From the NCBI RefSeq assembly GCF_016901575.1, contig NZ_JACJKQ010000006.1, forward strand, positions 1 to 64,000: 64,000 nucleotides of DNA, written 5' to 3'. Shown in pieces: positions 18,101-26,370 of the stretch. Source of the DNA: Enorma phocaeensis. GTDB lineage: Bacteria; Actinomycetota; Coriobacteriia; Coriobacteriales; Coriobacteriaceae. The stretch's first letter is position 1; every line of letters begins with the position of its first letter. A program made the position numbers and the translations under genes. The notes under the pieces were generated by a model that was given only the letters and a program-made list of their open reading frames with translations, did no database searches and was not told where the DNA came from.

Positions 18101-19390
18101 ATGCTCGATATCAAGTTTGTTCGCGAGAATCCGGACGCCATCGACGTCGCCATGGCGAATCGTCAGACCACATGGGACCGCGAGCGGTTCTTTGCACTGG
18201 ACGAGGAGCGTCGCTCCGTCATCACCGAGGTCGAAGAGCTGCAGGCGACGCGCAACGCCGAGTCCAAGAAGATCGGCGTTCTGATGCGCGAGGGCAAGCG
18301 CGACGAGGCCGAGGCGGCCAAGGAGGCCGTGCGCGAGGTCAACGAGAAGATCGAGGGGCTTGCCGCGCGCCGTTCCGAGCTCGAAGGCGAGCTGGCCGAC
18401 TTTATGGCGCATCTGCCCAACCTGCCGTACGAGGCGACGCCCGTCGGAAAGGACGAGACCGAGAACCCCGAGCGTCGCCGCTGGGGCACCCCGCGCGACT
18501 TCGCGGCGGAGGGCTTCGAGCCCAAGCCGCACTGGGATCTGGGTACCGACCTGGGCATCCTCGATTTTGAGCGCGGCTCCAAGCTTTCCGGCGGGCGCTT
18601 CACGGTGCTTGCCGGCGCCGGCGCCATGCTCGACCGCGCGCTCGAGAACTTCTTCCTGAACACCCACATCTCCCGCGGCTTCAAAGAGTTCATTCCGCCC
18701 GTGGTGGTAAACCGCGAGATCATGTTCGGCACGGGCCAGCTGCCCAAGTTTGAGGACGACGCCTATCACGTGGGCGACGACCAGTTCCTCATCCCCACGG
18801 CCGAGGTCGTGCTCACCAACCTGCATGCCGGCGAGGTGCTCGATGCCGCCGACTTGCCGCTGCGCTACACCGCCGGCACCCCGTGCTTCCGCGAGGAGGC
18901 GGGCTCTGCAGGCCGTGACACGCGCGGCATCATTCGCCAGCATCAGTTCACCAAGGTGGAGATGGTCAAGTTCGCCAAGCCCGAGGAGTCCGACGCCGAG
19001 CTTGAGAGCATGACCGCCGAGGCCGAGTACATCCTCCAGCAGCTCGGGCTGCCGTATCGCGTGATCAGCCTGTGCACCGGCGACCTGGGCTTCTCGGCGC
19101 GCCAGACCTACGATATCGAGGTGTGGCTGCCGAGCTACAACAGCTACAAGGAGATCTCGTCGTGCTCCAACTGCGGCGACTTCCAGGCGCGCCGTGCCAA
19201 CATCAAGTATCGCGACCCGGAGAACTTCAAGGGAACGCGCTTCGTGCACACGCTCAACGGCTCGGGCCTGCCTACGGGGCGCACCATGGCCGCCATCATG
19301 GAGAACTATCAGAATCCTGACGGCACCATCACGGTGCCCGAGGTCCTGCGCCCCTACATGGGCGGCATGGAAAAGATCTCCATCGACTAG
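18101..19390 (+). CDS. serS: Seryl-tRNA synthetase
   Basis: A 429-residue class II synthetase that charges tRNA-Ser. Residues 1-110 form the helical arm that reads the long variable arm of the tRNA ([14 protein letters not shown], then a coiled coil). Motif 2 is [20 protein letters not shown] and motif 3 is [20 protein letters not shown] in the serine pocket is also visible. GGAGGGG precedes the ATG at 18101. A tRNA-Ser gene lies about 4.5 kb downstream. Confidence 0.97.
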   Translation: MLDIKFVRENPDAIDVAMANRQTTWDRERFFALDEERRSVITEVEELQATRNAESKKIGVLMREGKRDEAEAAKEAVREVNEKIEGLAARRSELEGELADFMAHLPNLPYEATPVGKDETENPERRRWGTPRDFAAEGFEPKPHWDLGTDLGILDFERGSKLSGGRFTVLAGAGAMLDRALENFFLNTHISRGFKEFIPPVVVNREIMFGTGQLPKFEDDAYHVGDDQFLIPTAEVVLTNLHAGEVLDAADLPLRYTAGTPCFREEAGSAGRDTRGIIRQHQFTKVEMVKFAKPEESDAELESMTAEAEYILQQLGLPYRVISLCTGDLGFSARQTYDIEVWLPSYNSYKEISSCSNCGDFQARRANIKYRDPENFKGTRFVHTLNGSGLPTGRTMAAIMENYQNPDGTITVPEVLRPYMGGMEKISID

Positions 19391-19444
19391 ATGCCTTACA
19401 GGGAGGGGGTAGCTGTCAGCCGCCTTCCGTACTCTCTTTCCATT

Positions 19445-19498
19445 TCAGCCCCTGTTCGGAACGGCGCGACGCCTGTCGCCCGCTCCGACAGGGGCTGA
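19445..19498. terminator. Bidirectional terminator between serS and the dipeptidase
   Basis: TCAGCCCCTGT (19445-19455) pairs exactly with 19488-19498 and an inner CGGA/TCCG extends the stem. It serves two convergent genes. Confidence 0.65.
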
Positions 19499-19512
19499 TT
19501 GCTTTCGTGTCC

Positions 19513-20514
19513 CTAGGACCAGCGGGCAAAGAAGGCGTGCGCGTTGTCGAAACAGAGTTTGCGCGTGACGTCTGCGCCGAAGCGCGCGACAAGCTGCTTT
19601 TGGAAGTGCGGCATGTCGTCTGCGGTGGCGATGCACGGCGGGGTGTCGCATCCGTCAAAATCGCTGCCGAGGGCCACGGTGCGCTCGCCGCCGAGCTCGA
19701 GCCAGCGATCGATATGGCGAGACAGGTCGTCGAAGGTGGGGACGCCCTCGGAGCTGATGAATATGTCGGCATAGTTGAGCCCGACGATGCCGCCGCGGTC
19801 GCGGATCTCGCAGAACTGCGCGTCGGTGAGGTTGCGTGGATGCCCGCATACGGCGCGGCTGTTGGAGTGGCTTGCCACGAAGGGGCGCGTCGCGAGGCGG
19901 GCGACCTCATCAAAGCAGCGGTCGTTGAGATGGGACACATCCAGGACCATGCGGGCGTCCTCCATGCGGCGCAGCGCCTCGCGCCCGACATCTGTGAGGC
20001 CTGCCGACTCGTCGTCATGCCCGCTTGCAAGAGGTCCCGCGGCGTTCCAGCTGAGTGACGCCATGAGCACTCCTGCGCGCCTGAGGGCGTCGATATGGGC
20101 AAGGTCTGCCGCGAAGAGGCGGGCGTTCTCGATGGTGCGAACCCCTAGCAAGCGCCCGGCCTCGGGCTGCTCGGGAATGTCCTGCGCGCTGGCGACAAGC
20201 GAGAACGCCTCGGCGTGCCGGCCCGCCTGCTCATCGAGATTCGCGCTGACATGCTCGTAGAATCGCACGGAATCCTGAGGCGAAAGCGCATCGGGAATAT
20301 AGCAAGCAAAACACTGGACCCACGGCGTGGAGCCGACGCGCTCAAGCGAGAGGTGGCCGCGATTCGTCTTGATGTCGCGGATCTCGTCGAGATGCTCCTC
20401 GTCCCCCGGGCCATATGCATCGGAGCCGAGCGTCGCCTTGAGGTCTTCTGGAAGCGACTGCCATGAGAGGCGATCGGCGGTGTCGCAGTGAAGGTCGAAT
20501 ACGGGATAGGCCAT
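19513..20514 (-). CDS. Membrane-dipeptidase family (M19) metallopeptidase
   Basis: A 333-residue binuclear zinc dipeptidase homologous to renal dipeptidase. The first metal site is His9-Cys-Asp11 (VFDLHCDTADR); further conserved parts are LDVSHLND, FVASHSNSRAVCGHPRNLTD and ALGSDFDGCDT. It probably hydrolyses cytoplasmic dipeptides. I chose the ATG at 20514 because a TATACT -10 (20556-20561) sits almost on the earlier ATG at 20553; the 20514 site has only a weak SD (AAGGGCAG), so the start stays uncertain. Confidence 0.9.
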   Translation of the reverse strand: MAYPVFDLHCDTADRLSWQSLPEDLKATLGSDAYGPGDEEHLDEIRDIKTNRGHLSLERVGSTPWVQCFACYIPDALSPQDSVRFYEHVSANLDEQAGRHAEAFSLVASAQDIPEQPEAGRLLGVRTIENARLFAADLAHIDALRRAGVLMASLSWNAAGPLASGHDDESAGLTDVGREALRRMEDARMVLDVSHLNDRCFDEVARLATRPFVASHSNSRAVCGHPRNLTDAQFCEIRDRGGIVGLNYADIFISSEGVPTFDDLSRHIDRWLELGGERTVALGSDFDGCDTPPCIATADDMPHFQKQLVARFGADVTRKLCFDNAHAFFARWS

Positions 20515-20590
20515 GGATTCAGCTGCCCTTCGCACGCAGGTATAAAGACCCATTCAGTATAGCCTCTCGCCCGGACACGCGTTAGGAATG

Positions 20591-20619
20591 GGAACAAAAG
20601 TTCCACGAACATATGTTCT
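20591..20619 (+). promoter_or_regulatory. Two adjacent SOS-box-like palindromes (candidate LexA sites)
   Basis: GGAACAAAAGTTCC (20591-20604) and CGAACATATGTTCT (20606-20619) are separated by one base. Compared with the Bacillus LexA/DinR consensus CGAACRNRYGTTYC, the second fits 13 of 14 positions and the first 12 of 14. They lie between the divergent dipeptidase and the small gene at 20667, about 50-75 bases before the latter. LexA binding is inference. Confidence 0.5.
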
Positions 20620-20666
20620 TATTTCAAATAGACTGGAATAAGAAGCAGGCGCAGGTGGAGGGGGAG

Positions 20667-21008
20667 ATGATCGAGGTGGCGAGCGAAGTCGTGCTATTCA
20701 GCTTCCAGCAGGACGGGGAGCGCTTCAGGGTGGCGTGCGCGCACGGTCCAGATGGAAGCCTGGGGCTCTGCGAGGCGAGCCGGGGCCCCTGGACACGGTG
20801 GTGCTATGGCTCCGAGAGCCACCGGCGGCGCCTTGTGATGCCGGTGCCGACGGTCGAGCGGCTGTGCCGGGAGTGGGGAGCGGCTGGCGCCGGACAGCTC
20901 GCCTGCGTCCTGGCTGTTCGATATACGGGGTTCGCGTGCCTCAGCGAGGTGCAGCGGCATCTGGACGAGAAAAAACTTTCCTACACCCTGGTTGGCGACG
21001 AGACATAG
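20667..21008 (+). CDS. Small protein of unknown function behind SOS-box-like sites
   Basis: A 113-residue protein with no recognised domain. It begins MIEVASEVVLFSFQQDGE, contains two Trp-rich turns (GPWTRWCYGSESH) and a C-terminal helix-strand part (SEVQRHLDEKKLSYTL). The frame opens at 20613, but that ATG lies inside the second palindrome and has no SD. The ATG at 20667 has GGAGG at a five-base spacing and is preferred. If the upstream boxes are real, the gene would be induced by DNA damage. Confidence 0.6.
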   Translation: MIEVASEVVLFSFQQDGERFRVACAHGPDGSLGLCEASRGPWTRWCYGSESHRRRLVMPVPTVERLCREWGAAGAGQLACVLAVRYTGFACLSEVQRHLDEKKLSYTLVGDET

Positions 21009-21095
21009 AGGAGGGTGGCGCAAAGAAATATGCAGAGCATCTTCGCAGGTAGAGGCCTTGATGCAAAACCGGGCAAATTTTTTTCAAAAAAGTGC

Positions 21096-21127
21096 TTGAC
21101 GGATAGGGGGGACGATGCCATTATATT
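21096..21127 (+). promoter_or_regulatory. Promoter of tRNA-Arg
   Basis: TTGACG (21096-21101) is followed 17 bases later by CATTAT within the AT-rich CATTATATT (21119-21127), just before the tRNA. Confidence 0.6.
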
Positions 21128-21136
21128 CACTGCGCC

Positions 21137-21213
21137 GCGGCGTTACCTCAGCTGGATAGAGGGTCTGACTACGAATCAGAACGTCATAGGTTCGAATCCT
21201 ATACGCCGCACCA
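21137..21213 (+). tRNA. tRNA-Arg (ACG)
   Basis: Cloverleaf with acceptor stem GCGGCGT/ACGCCGC, anticodon stem CTGA/TCAG around loop CTACGAA (anticodon ACG, read as ICG after deamination), T-loop TTCGAAT and encoded CCA at 21211-21213. Confidence 0.96.
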
Positions 21214-21223
21214 GCCGAACTTG

Positions 21224-21251
21224 AAAGGGCACTCTCCGGAGTGCCCTTTTT
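21224..21251 (+). terminator. Intrinsic terminator after tRNA-Arg
   Basis: AAAGGGCACTC pairs exactly with GAGTGCCCTTT around a TCCG loop, and the run continues as TTTTT to 21251. Confidence 0.92.
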
Positions 21252-21388
21252 CGTATCTCCTCACGTTCGGCGAGCGATACGGCCGCAGGCGGAATAGTCC
21301 GGCTTCGGAACATGGGCGGCGGGCACAATGGGGGCAGGCGAAGGCGGCCCCGTCCGTGTCGCCGCGACCCATACGAGGGGGTGCGTCC

Positions 21389-23803
21389 GTGTCCGATTCA
21401 TCGTTTAAGTTGCCGCTCTTGGCGGGACGTAAGAAGCTCCCCGCGTTGCCTGGGCAGCAAAAAGGCGTGCAATACGGCGTTATCTGGGACGCTTGCCCCA
21501 TTCCCGAGCGCGGCTCGTGCTATGTGGTGCGCTTCGAGTCCGCGTCGACCGTTTCGATCCTTGCCTATGTGGACAATCGAGGCGGCGTGTTTCATGTCGA
21601 CCATCCCATCACGCTTGCCCCCGCGGGAGAGCCCGATCTTGCCGCCGTGCCCGATTCCAACGGCCACGAGGGCACGCTCTATGTCAAAGACGCCCATGCC
21701 GCGCTTCAGCCTCATGGGCGCTACCATGGCGCATTTTCGGGCCTCATGCGCGAGGTGGGCGACACCGAGACGTGGAACACGCAGCGAAGCCTCGGGTACC
21801 GCCCCTTCATGGCGTCGGTGTATCTGCGGCTATGCGTCATCGACGGCGCCTCGTCTCCGCGTCCCGACCTGGATGGCGCCGCCGTCGATGCCGCTCCGCG
21901 CGCGCTCGGCCGCAAGGTGTCGCTGTTCGCGGACTTCTCGTCGACGCCTCTGCCCGACGCGATCGATGCTGTGCTCTATCGCATTGCCGAGCAGCGCGAC
22001 CCCTCCGGCATCGAGCTGTTTGCGCGCCGCGTGCTCTCGTCGATCGATCTGGAGCGCCTGCGCTCCATCGTGGCCAAGAGCCCGGTCTCGCTGGTTCGCA
22101 TCGACCGCATGGACGGTTTCTATCTGGTGTTTGACCGCGGCGAGCTCGACGCGGATGAGGAGCGCTTTGTTCTCGCTGCCGAGGCGGCGATAAACCGTGT
22201 ATACCGCGTGCTCGCGGCGCTTGGGTTTGGCCTGGCACCGGCGACCTCGTCGCCCTCGGAAGAGGCCTGCTCCGTTTTGGACCAGCATTCGTTCAGAGAG
22301 GTGACGGGGCATGTCGAAAAGCTCCTGTCACGAGCCGTCGCGCCCAATCCGTGGATACAGCCCGGGTCGCTTGCGGCCAAGCCGGGCGGCGAGTGGGATA
22401 TGCGCACGCGCTTTGCGTCGCTCTGCGAGAGCCTCAACCTCATCGTGCGCTTTGAATATGGATTCCAGTGCTCCTCCGCCTCGCGTGGCTTCACGGTTGA
22501 GTTTGTCGAGCCCTCGTCCGACGCCATGCCTGCCGAGGCATACGATCAAGAGATGCGAGCCTGGCGAAGGCTTGACGAGGAGGGCCGCTCGCTTCTTGCC
22601 GATGAGTACGCCTGCCGCATGTCGCTCGTGGCCGCTGCGGCGGCGTTTGCGTCGAGCCTAATGGTGAGCTCGTGCGCGGTGGTGTGCCGAGATGCCGTGA
22701 CCCGCGAGCCCCGCCGCGCATTCTTTTTTGAGCGCACCTCCTTTACGGCAGACGTGGTCCCGCTCGCCGAGCGTCTCTGCGATCAGCAGCTTCGCTCCGG
22801 GGCCGCGCGGCGGGCATTGTCGCAGTATGCCTGTAAAGGCCCCGCCGTTCGCCCCGTGTGCGACGAGGCGTGCTTCGTCTCGCCGCGCGATGACGGGCGT
22901 AGATTGCCGCCCGGGCTGCAACGCCTGCTGCTCGCCGACACGGCGTCCGAACTCGAGGTCATGGAGGCTCCCGACGATCCCTATATGGCGCGGCTGCACG
23001 AGCTGCGCGAGCGCATGCCGCAGGACCGCGACGGCGCCGTGGCGGGGTTCATCGAGTTGGTGGGTGAGCTTGAGGCGTCGTGCGCCGCGGCGGAGCTTCT
23101 CAGCGACCGCCCCATGCGCAGCGAGTTTTGCGAAAGCTATCTCGGACGCATCGTGGTGCCGCTGACCGTCGACGACCCGGAGACGCGTATCCATCGGGTG
23201 CCCGACGCCCTCTTCTTCGCCCAATACGAGCTCGGCGACGCCTACTTCCGCGCAGGCGACCTCGACCGAGCGCTCGTGGAGGCGCGCAAGCTGCTCGACA
23301 TGGCGGCGACCTCGATGCAGGCCCACTTCATGATGGTGAACGTGCTGGCGCGCATGGAACGCTTTCAGGAGGTGGCCGAGGTGGTGCGGCATGGCGCGCG
23401 CGTGTCCTATGACCGCGAGTCGCTCGCATATCTGTACTACCGCGGCGCCTTCGCCTTCTGGGCGCTGGGAGAGCGCGAGACGGCGCTCGCCCTCTACTGC
23501 CTGATTCCCCATGGAGGCCATCTAGGCGAGCTTGCACAGGCCGAAATGCAGCCTCTTATGGCAGAGATGGACCGGACGGAGCGTCCGGGCATCGAAGAGG
23601 TTGCGGCCGTGGTGCGCTCTGCCGGCCTTGCCATGCCCCCCGACCAGGCGGTGGTGGACCAGATTTCAGACGCTGCCGTGCTCCTTGCCGACAACGGGTT
23701 CTTCCATCTGTCGAATCGCTGCGTTCGCGGCATGTGGCACATCATGGGCCATGACGAGCTGGGCGTTGTGAGCCGTTCGCTCTTGCCGGAGCCAAGATTC
23801 TAA
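21389..23803 (+). CDS. Large TPR-like protein of unknown function
   Basis: An 804-residue soluble-looking protein with no recognised catalytic motif. Residues about 1-150 form a beta-rich part; the middle is alpha/beta with no membrane segments. Residues about 600-690 look like tetratricopeptide repeats (FFAQYELGDAYFRAGDLDRA, AHFMMVNVLARMERFQEVAE, LYYRGAFAFWALGERETALA), suggesting a protein-interaction surface. I placed the start at the GTG at 21389, with GAGGGGG seven bases upstream; the frame runs back into the tRNA terminator. It stands alone between two tRNA genes. Confidence 0.75.
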   Translation: MSDSSFKLPLLAGRKKLPALPGQQKGVQYGVIWDACPIPERGSCYVVRFESASTVSILAYVDNRGGVFHVDHPITLAPAGEPDLAAVPDSNGHEGTLYVKDAHAALQPHGRYHGAFSGLMREVGDTETWNTQRSLGYRPFMASVYLRLCVIDGASSPRPDLDGAAVDAAPRALGRKVSLFADFSSTPLPDAIDAVLYRIAEQRDPSGIELFARRVLSSIDLERLRSIVAKSPVSLVRIDRMDGFYLVFDRGELDADEERFVLAAEAAINRVYRVLAALGFGLAPATSSPSEEACSVLDQHSFREVTGHVEKLLSRAVAPNPWIQPGSLAAKPGGEWDMRTRFASLCESLNLIVRFEYGFQCSSASRGFTVEFVEPSSDAMPAEAYDQEMRAWRRLDEEGRSLLADEYACRMSLVAAAAAFASSLMVSSCAVVCRDAVTREPRRAFFFERTSFTADVVPLAERLCDQQLRSGAARRALSQYACKGPAVRPVCDEACFVSPRDDGRRLPPGLQRLLLADTASELEVMEAPDDPYMARLHELRERMPQDRDGAVAGFIELVGELEASCAAAELLSDRPMRSEFCESYLGRIVVPLTVDDPETRIHRVPDALFFAQYELGDAYFRAGDLDRALVEARKLLDMAATSMQAHFMMVNVLARMERFQEVAEVVRHGARVSYDRESLAYLYYRGAFAFWALGERETALALYCLIPHGGHLGELAQAEMQPLMAEMDRTERPGIEEVAAVVRSAGLAMPPDQAVVDQISDAAVLLADNGFFHLSNRCVRGMWHIMGHDELGVVSRSLLPEPRF

Positions 23804-23821
23804 AGACTTCGTGCAGCGTCC

Positions 23822-23851
23822 TTGTGCTTTGGTGCCGGTGTACGCTAATAT
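23822..23851 (+). promoter_or_regulatory. Promoter of tRNA-Ser
   Basis: TTGTGC (23822-23827), an 18-base spacer and TAATAT (23846-23851) lie directly before the tRNA; the -10 is the same as that of tRNA-fMet. Confidence 0.6.
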
Positions 23852-23864
23852 ATGACCTTGCTAC

Positions 23865-23955
23865 GGAGAGCTGACCGAGAGGCCGAAGGTGCTCGCCTGC
23901 TAAGCGAGTATTCCCCACAAGGGAATCTGGGGTTCGAATCCCCAGCTCTCCGCCA
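23865..23955 (+). tRNA. tRNA-Ser (GCT)
   Basis: A class II tRNA with acceptor stem GGAGAGC/GCTCTCC, anticodon arm CTCGC-CTGCTAA-GCGAG (anticodon GCT, for AGC/AGT), a long variable arm (TTCCC...GGGAA), T-loop TTCGAAT, discriminator G and encoded CCA. Confidence 0.96.
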
Positions 23956-23964
23956 GTTGACGCT

Positions 23965-23998
23965 AAAGCCCGCTTCCCATCAGGGAGGCGGGCTTTTT
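23965..23998 (+). terminator. Intrinsic terminator after tRNA-Ser
   Basis: AAAGCCCGCTTCCC pairs with GGGAGGCGGGCTTT (one wobble) around ATCA, followed by TTTTT. Confidence 0.9.
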
Positions 23999-24107
23999 GC
24001 TGTGAAGGGCGGGGCTCGAGCCCCGATGGGGCGCGGCACGCAGCAAGCGCGCGGATCCCGACAGGAGCGCGGCACGCGCGCGGGCTTCTGCTTCGCCGCC
24101 ATCCTCG

Positions 24108-24165
24108 CCAAAGCTCGGTCTTTTTACAAAATCGGGGCGTATTTCGAAATAATACCGAGCTTTGG
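24108..24165. repeat. Short palindromic intergenic repeat
   Basis: CCAAAGCTCGGT (24108-24119) is exactly inverted at 24154-24165. Between them are a TTTTT run and the palindrome TATTTCGAAATA. A further AAAGCTCG occurs at 24182-24189, suggesting a partial third arm. It lies between tRNA-Ser and gluQ and is A+T-rich compared with its flanks. No copy of the full unit is seen elsewhere in the window. Confidence 0.5.
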
Positions 24166-24268
24166 TGAAATGTTGCCCCCTCAAAGCTCGATAACGTTGT
24201 AGCAACGGCGTATTGCCTGCAGCGCTTGCGCAGCCACTTGCGCCGAGGGCGCTGCAGCCCGTCTTCGT

Positions 24269-25270
24269 TTACCGTCCGGCTTGGGCTTCGGGCGCGTCCA
24301 GGCAGTGGTTCTCGCGATGCGCGCGCACCAGGTCCCAGCTGAAGATCTCGGCGAGCTGGGAGGCGCTTCGCGGGCTCGTGTCCGGCGCGAGCCCCGTCAT
24401 GCCGGCAAGCCATCCCAGCAGCCGCTCCGGAGAGCCAAAGCGGTCCTTCAGGCCCTCCATGTCAAGGTCGCGGTCGCGCTTCGAGAGTCGGCGTCCGTCT
24501 GCGGCAACGAGCAGCGGCACGTGGGCGTACGAGGGATGGGGGAGGCTCAAAAGGTCCTGGAGGTACATCTGGCGGGGGACGGAGTCCAGAAGGTCGCACC
24601 CGCGCACGACCTCGGTGACGCCCATCTCGGCATCATCTACAACGACTGCTAGCTGGTAGGCGTAGATTCCGTCGCTGCGCCGCACGAGGAAGTCTCCGCA
24701 TTCGCGTTCGAGCACTTCGCTGCGAAGCCCAAAGACGCGGTCGACAAATGAAATCGTGCCGTCGCGATCGTTTTCAGCTGGAACGCGCAGGCGGAGGGCG
24801 GCAGGTCGCCGCCGAGAGCGCTCGGCAACCTCTTGTGCGCTAAGGCCGCGGCATGTGCCCGCGTAGATGGGCGTGCCGTCGCTGGCGTGCGGGGCGGATG
24901 CGGCGTGAAGCTCCGCGCGCGTGCAGAAGCAGGGATAGAGAAGCCCCTGCTCGCGCAGGCTCTCTATGGCGGCATGATAGAGCTCCATGCGGTCGCTTTG
25001 GTGCACGGGGCCCTCGTCCCATTCAAGGCCGAGCCAGCGAAGGTCGTCGATGAGCAGCTCCGTCCAAGGGCCGTGTTGGGTGCGCGGGTCGAGGTCCTCG
25101 ATGCGCAGGACGATCTTGCCTGACGCGCTTCGCACGGAAAGCCAGGCAACAAGCGAGGCGAATACATTGCCAAGATGCATGCGGCCCGATGGCGAGGGGG
25201 CGAATCTGCCCACCGGCGCATGGGCGCCTTTGGAGTCTGCGACGTTCGCCTCGATGTGTTGCTCAGACAC
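24269..25270 (-). CDS. gluQ: Glutamyl-Q tRNA(Asp) synthetase
   Basis: A 333-residue truncated glutamyl-tRNA synthetase homologue (GluQ/YadB) that glutamylates the queuosine at position 34 of tRNA-Asp. The HIGH-like motif is SPSGRMHLGN and the KMSKS-like motif is RRLSKRDRD. Cys residues for zinc are in YPCFCTRAEL and GTCRG. The anticodon-binding domain of GluRS is missing, as expected. The frame begins with an ATG at 25285, but AAGGGGG five bases before an in-frame GTG at 25270 marks a better start. Confidence 0.88.
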   Translation of the reverse strand: MSEQHIEANVADSKGAHAPVGRFAPSPSGRMHLGNVFASLVAWLSVRSASGKIVLRIEDLDPRTQHGPWTELLIDDLRWLGLEWDEGPVHQSDRMELYHAAIESLREQGLLYPCFCTRAELHAASAPHASDGTPIYAGTCRGLSAQEVAERSRRRPAALRLRVPAENDRDGTISFVDRVFGLRSEVLERECGDFLVRRSDGIYAYQLAVVVDDAEMGVTEVVRGCDLLDSVPRQMYLQDLLSLPHPSYAHVPLLVAADGRRLSKRDRDLDMEGLKDRFGSPERLLGWLAGMTGLAPDTSPRSASQLAEIFSWDLVRAHRENHCLDAPEAQAGR

Positions 25271-25301
25271 GATGGCCCCCTTCATGCTTGCACCGAAGGC
25301 T

Positions 25302-25307
25302 AGTATA
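25302..25307 (-). promoter_or_regulatory. -10 element (TATACT) of gluQ
   Basis: TATACT reads leftward here. It would start transcription at about 25295, leaving a leader of about 25 bases before the preferred GTG. No -35 match is seen. Confidence 0.4.
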
Positions 25308-25400
25308 GCGGTGCGAGCGGAGGGCCGGCCCCGGTGGCGTCAGATGCGCGCGCCTCAGGTCGAAAAGACCGGATGCGGCCTGGCGCGTGGGACATACAAC

Positions 25401-25430
25401 AAGGAACCCCGGGCGAACCCGGGGTTCCTT
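25401..25430 (-). terminator. Terminator of the ferritin gene
   Basis: AAGGAACCCCGGG (25401-25413) pairs exactly with 25418-25430 around CGAA, about 85 bases beyond the ferritin stop. The leftward tail is TTGTTGT, a modest T-rich stretch. Confidence 0.75.
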
Positions 25431-25513
25431 GGAAAAGGGGGGCGATGTTCGGGCGATGCGGCGGCCCGACAGCCGAGTCGAGTGTGTCGGGCGCCGCCGC
25501 CGTGCAGAGCCGC

Positions 25514-26032
25514 CTACAGCGGCAGAGCGGTCATCTGGGTATAGACGCGAGTCTGATACTCGCGGTCGAGGTCATAGAGGCCCTTCGGGTCGCACCCGAA
25601 CAGCTTCATGTTGGTGATCATGTCGCGGGCGTTGGTCTCCTCCTCGCCCTGCTCGGATACGAACCAGTCCAAGAACTTCATGGTGCGCACGTCGTGCAGC
25701 TCGTGTGCGACCTCGTAGCAATGATGGATGAGGCTCGTCACGTACTCTTCGTGCTCAAGGCCGGCCTCGAGTGGGGCGAGGTCGTTGTCGAAGGTCTTGT
25801 CGGGCTTGGCGATGGCCTCCATCGTGGGGGTGAAATCGTTGTCCAGGAGGTAGCGGCGAATGGCCAGAGCGTGGTCCATCTCCTCTTTAGCCTGAATTTC
25901 ATACCAGTTGGCGAAGCCCTTGAGGCCGCGGTCCTCGTAGTAGTCGGCAAAGGTGAGGTACAGGTAGCTGGAATACAGCTCCTTGTTGATCTGGTCGTTC
26001 AGGACCGATGTGACCTGCTCGTTGAGTGCCAT
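25514..26032 (-). CDS. ftnA: Ferritin
   Basis: A 172-residue non-heme ferritin that oxidises and stores iron in a 24-subunit shell. Ferroxidase-site residues are visible: Glu18 (NKELYSSYLY), Glu51 and His54 (KEEMDHA), Glu93-96 (LEHEE) and Gln in SEQGEEE. Length is typical. AGGAAGGG precedes the ATG at 26032. The 5' leader contains a hairpin and TATA-like boxes, so a single-gene unit with its own promoter is likely. Confidence 0.95.
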   Translation of the reverse strand: MALNEQVTSVLNDQINKELYSSYLYLTFADYYEDRGLKGFANWYEIQAKEEMDHALAIRRYLLDNDFTPTMEAIAKPDKTFDNDLAPLEAGLEHEEYVTSLIHHCYEVAHELHDVRTMKFLDWFVSEQGEEETNARDMITNMKLFGCDPKGLYDLDREYQTRVYTQMTALPL

Positions 26033-26370
26033 GAGATAAAACCCTTCCTGTTGACGACGGGCGCGGTCGCCCGTGTATACATAACGAACTATACCCACCT
26101 GTGCGGACACATTCCCGAGGGGCGTCCGCGCCCCGCTTCGTCGCGAATTCTTCATGACTTGCCACGGGACCCGGGACTGCGGAGCCTGGGGGCGGCGGCG
26201 CGCTGCGGTTCCCAGGCCGGGGCGGGCGCGGCATAGATGCGGCGCCTGGCTCGGCGGGCACTGCGCCGAGCGCGCTCGCGGGCGGGGCTGCCGCCGGCCG
26301 CTTGGCAGGGCGGCGCGTGGGGACGCCATGTACAATGGGGGCAGCATATCCTGGAGGGAAGGGGCTTGCC
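26033..26370. other. Divergent gap between ferritin and the DUF2207 gene
   Basis: On the ferritin side, ACGGGCG/CGCCCGT forms a hairpin at 26057-26074 in the leader, and TATA-like boxes lie around 26075-26100 (leftward TATGTATAC and TATAGT). On the other side TACAAT at 26331-26336 is a candidate rightward -10. No iron-box match is obvious to the eye. Confidence 0.4.

Noticed and set aside
17705-19249. 514-codon minus-strand frame over serS
   Set aside because: It is a shadow of serS; only the separate 57-codon minus frame at 17805-17978 looks real.
20613-20666. Upstream ATG for the small gene behind the SOS-like boxes
   Set aside because: The ATG is inside the second palindrome and has no Shine-Dalgarno; the ATG at 20667 has a good one.
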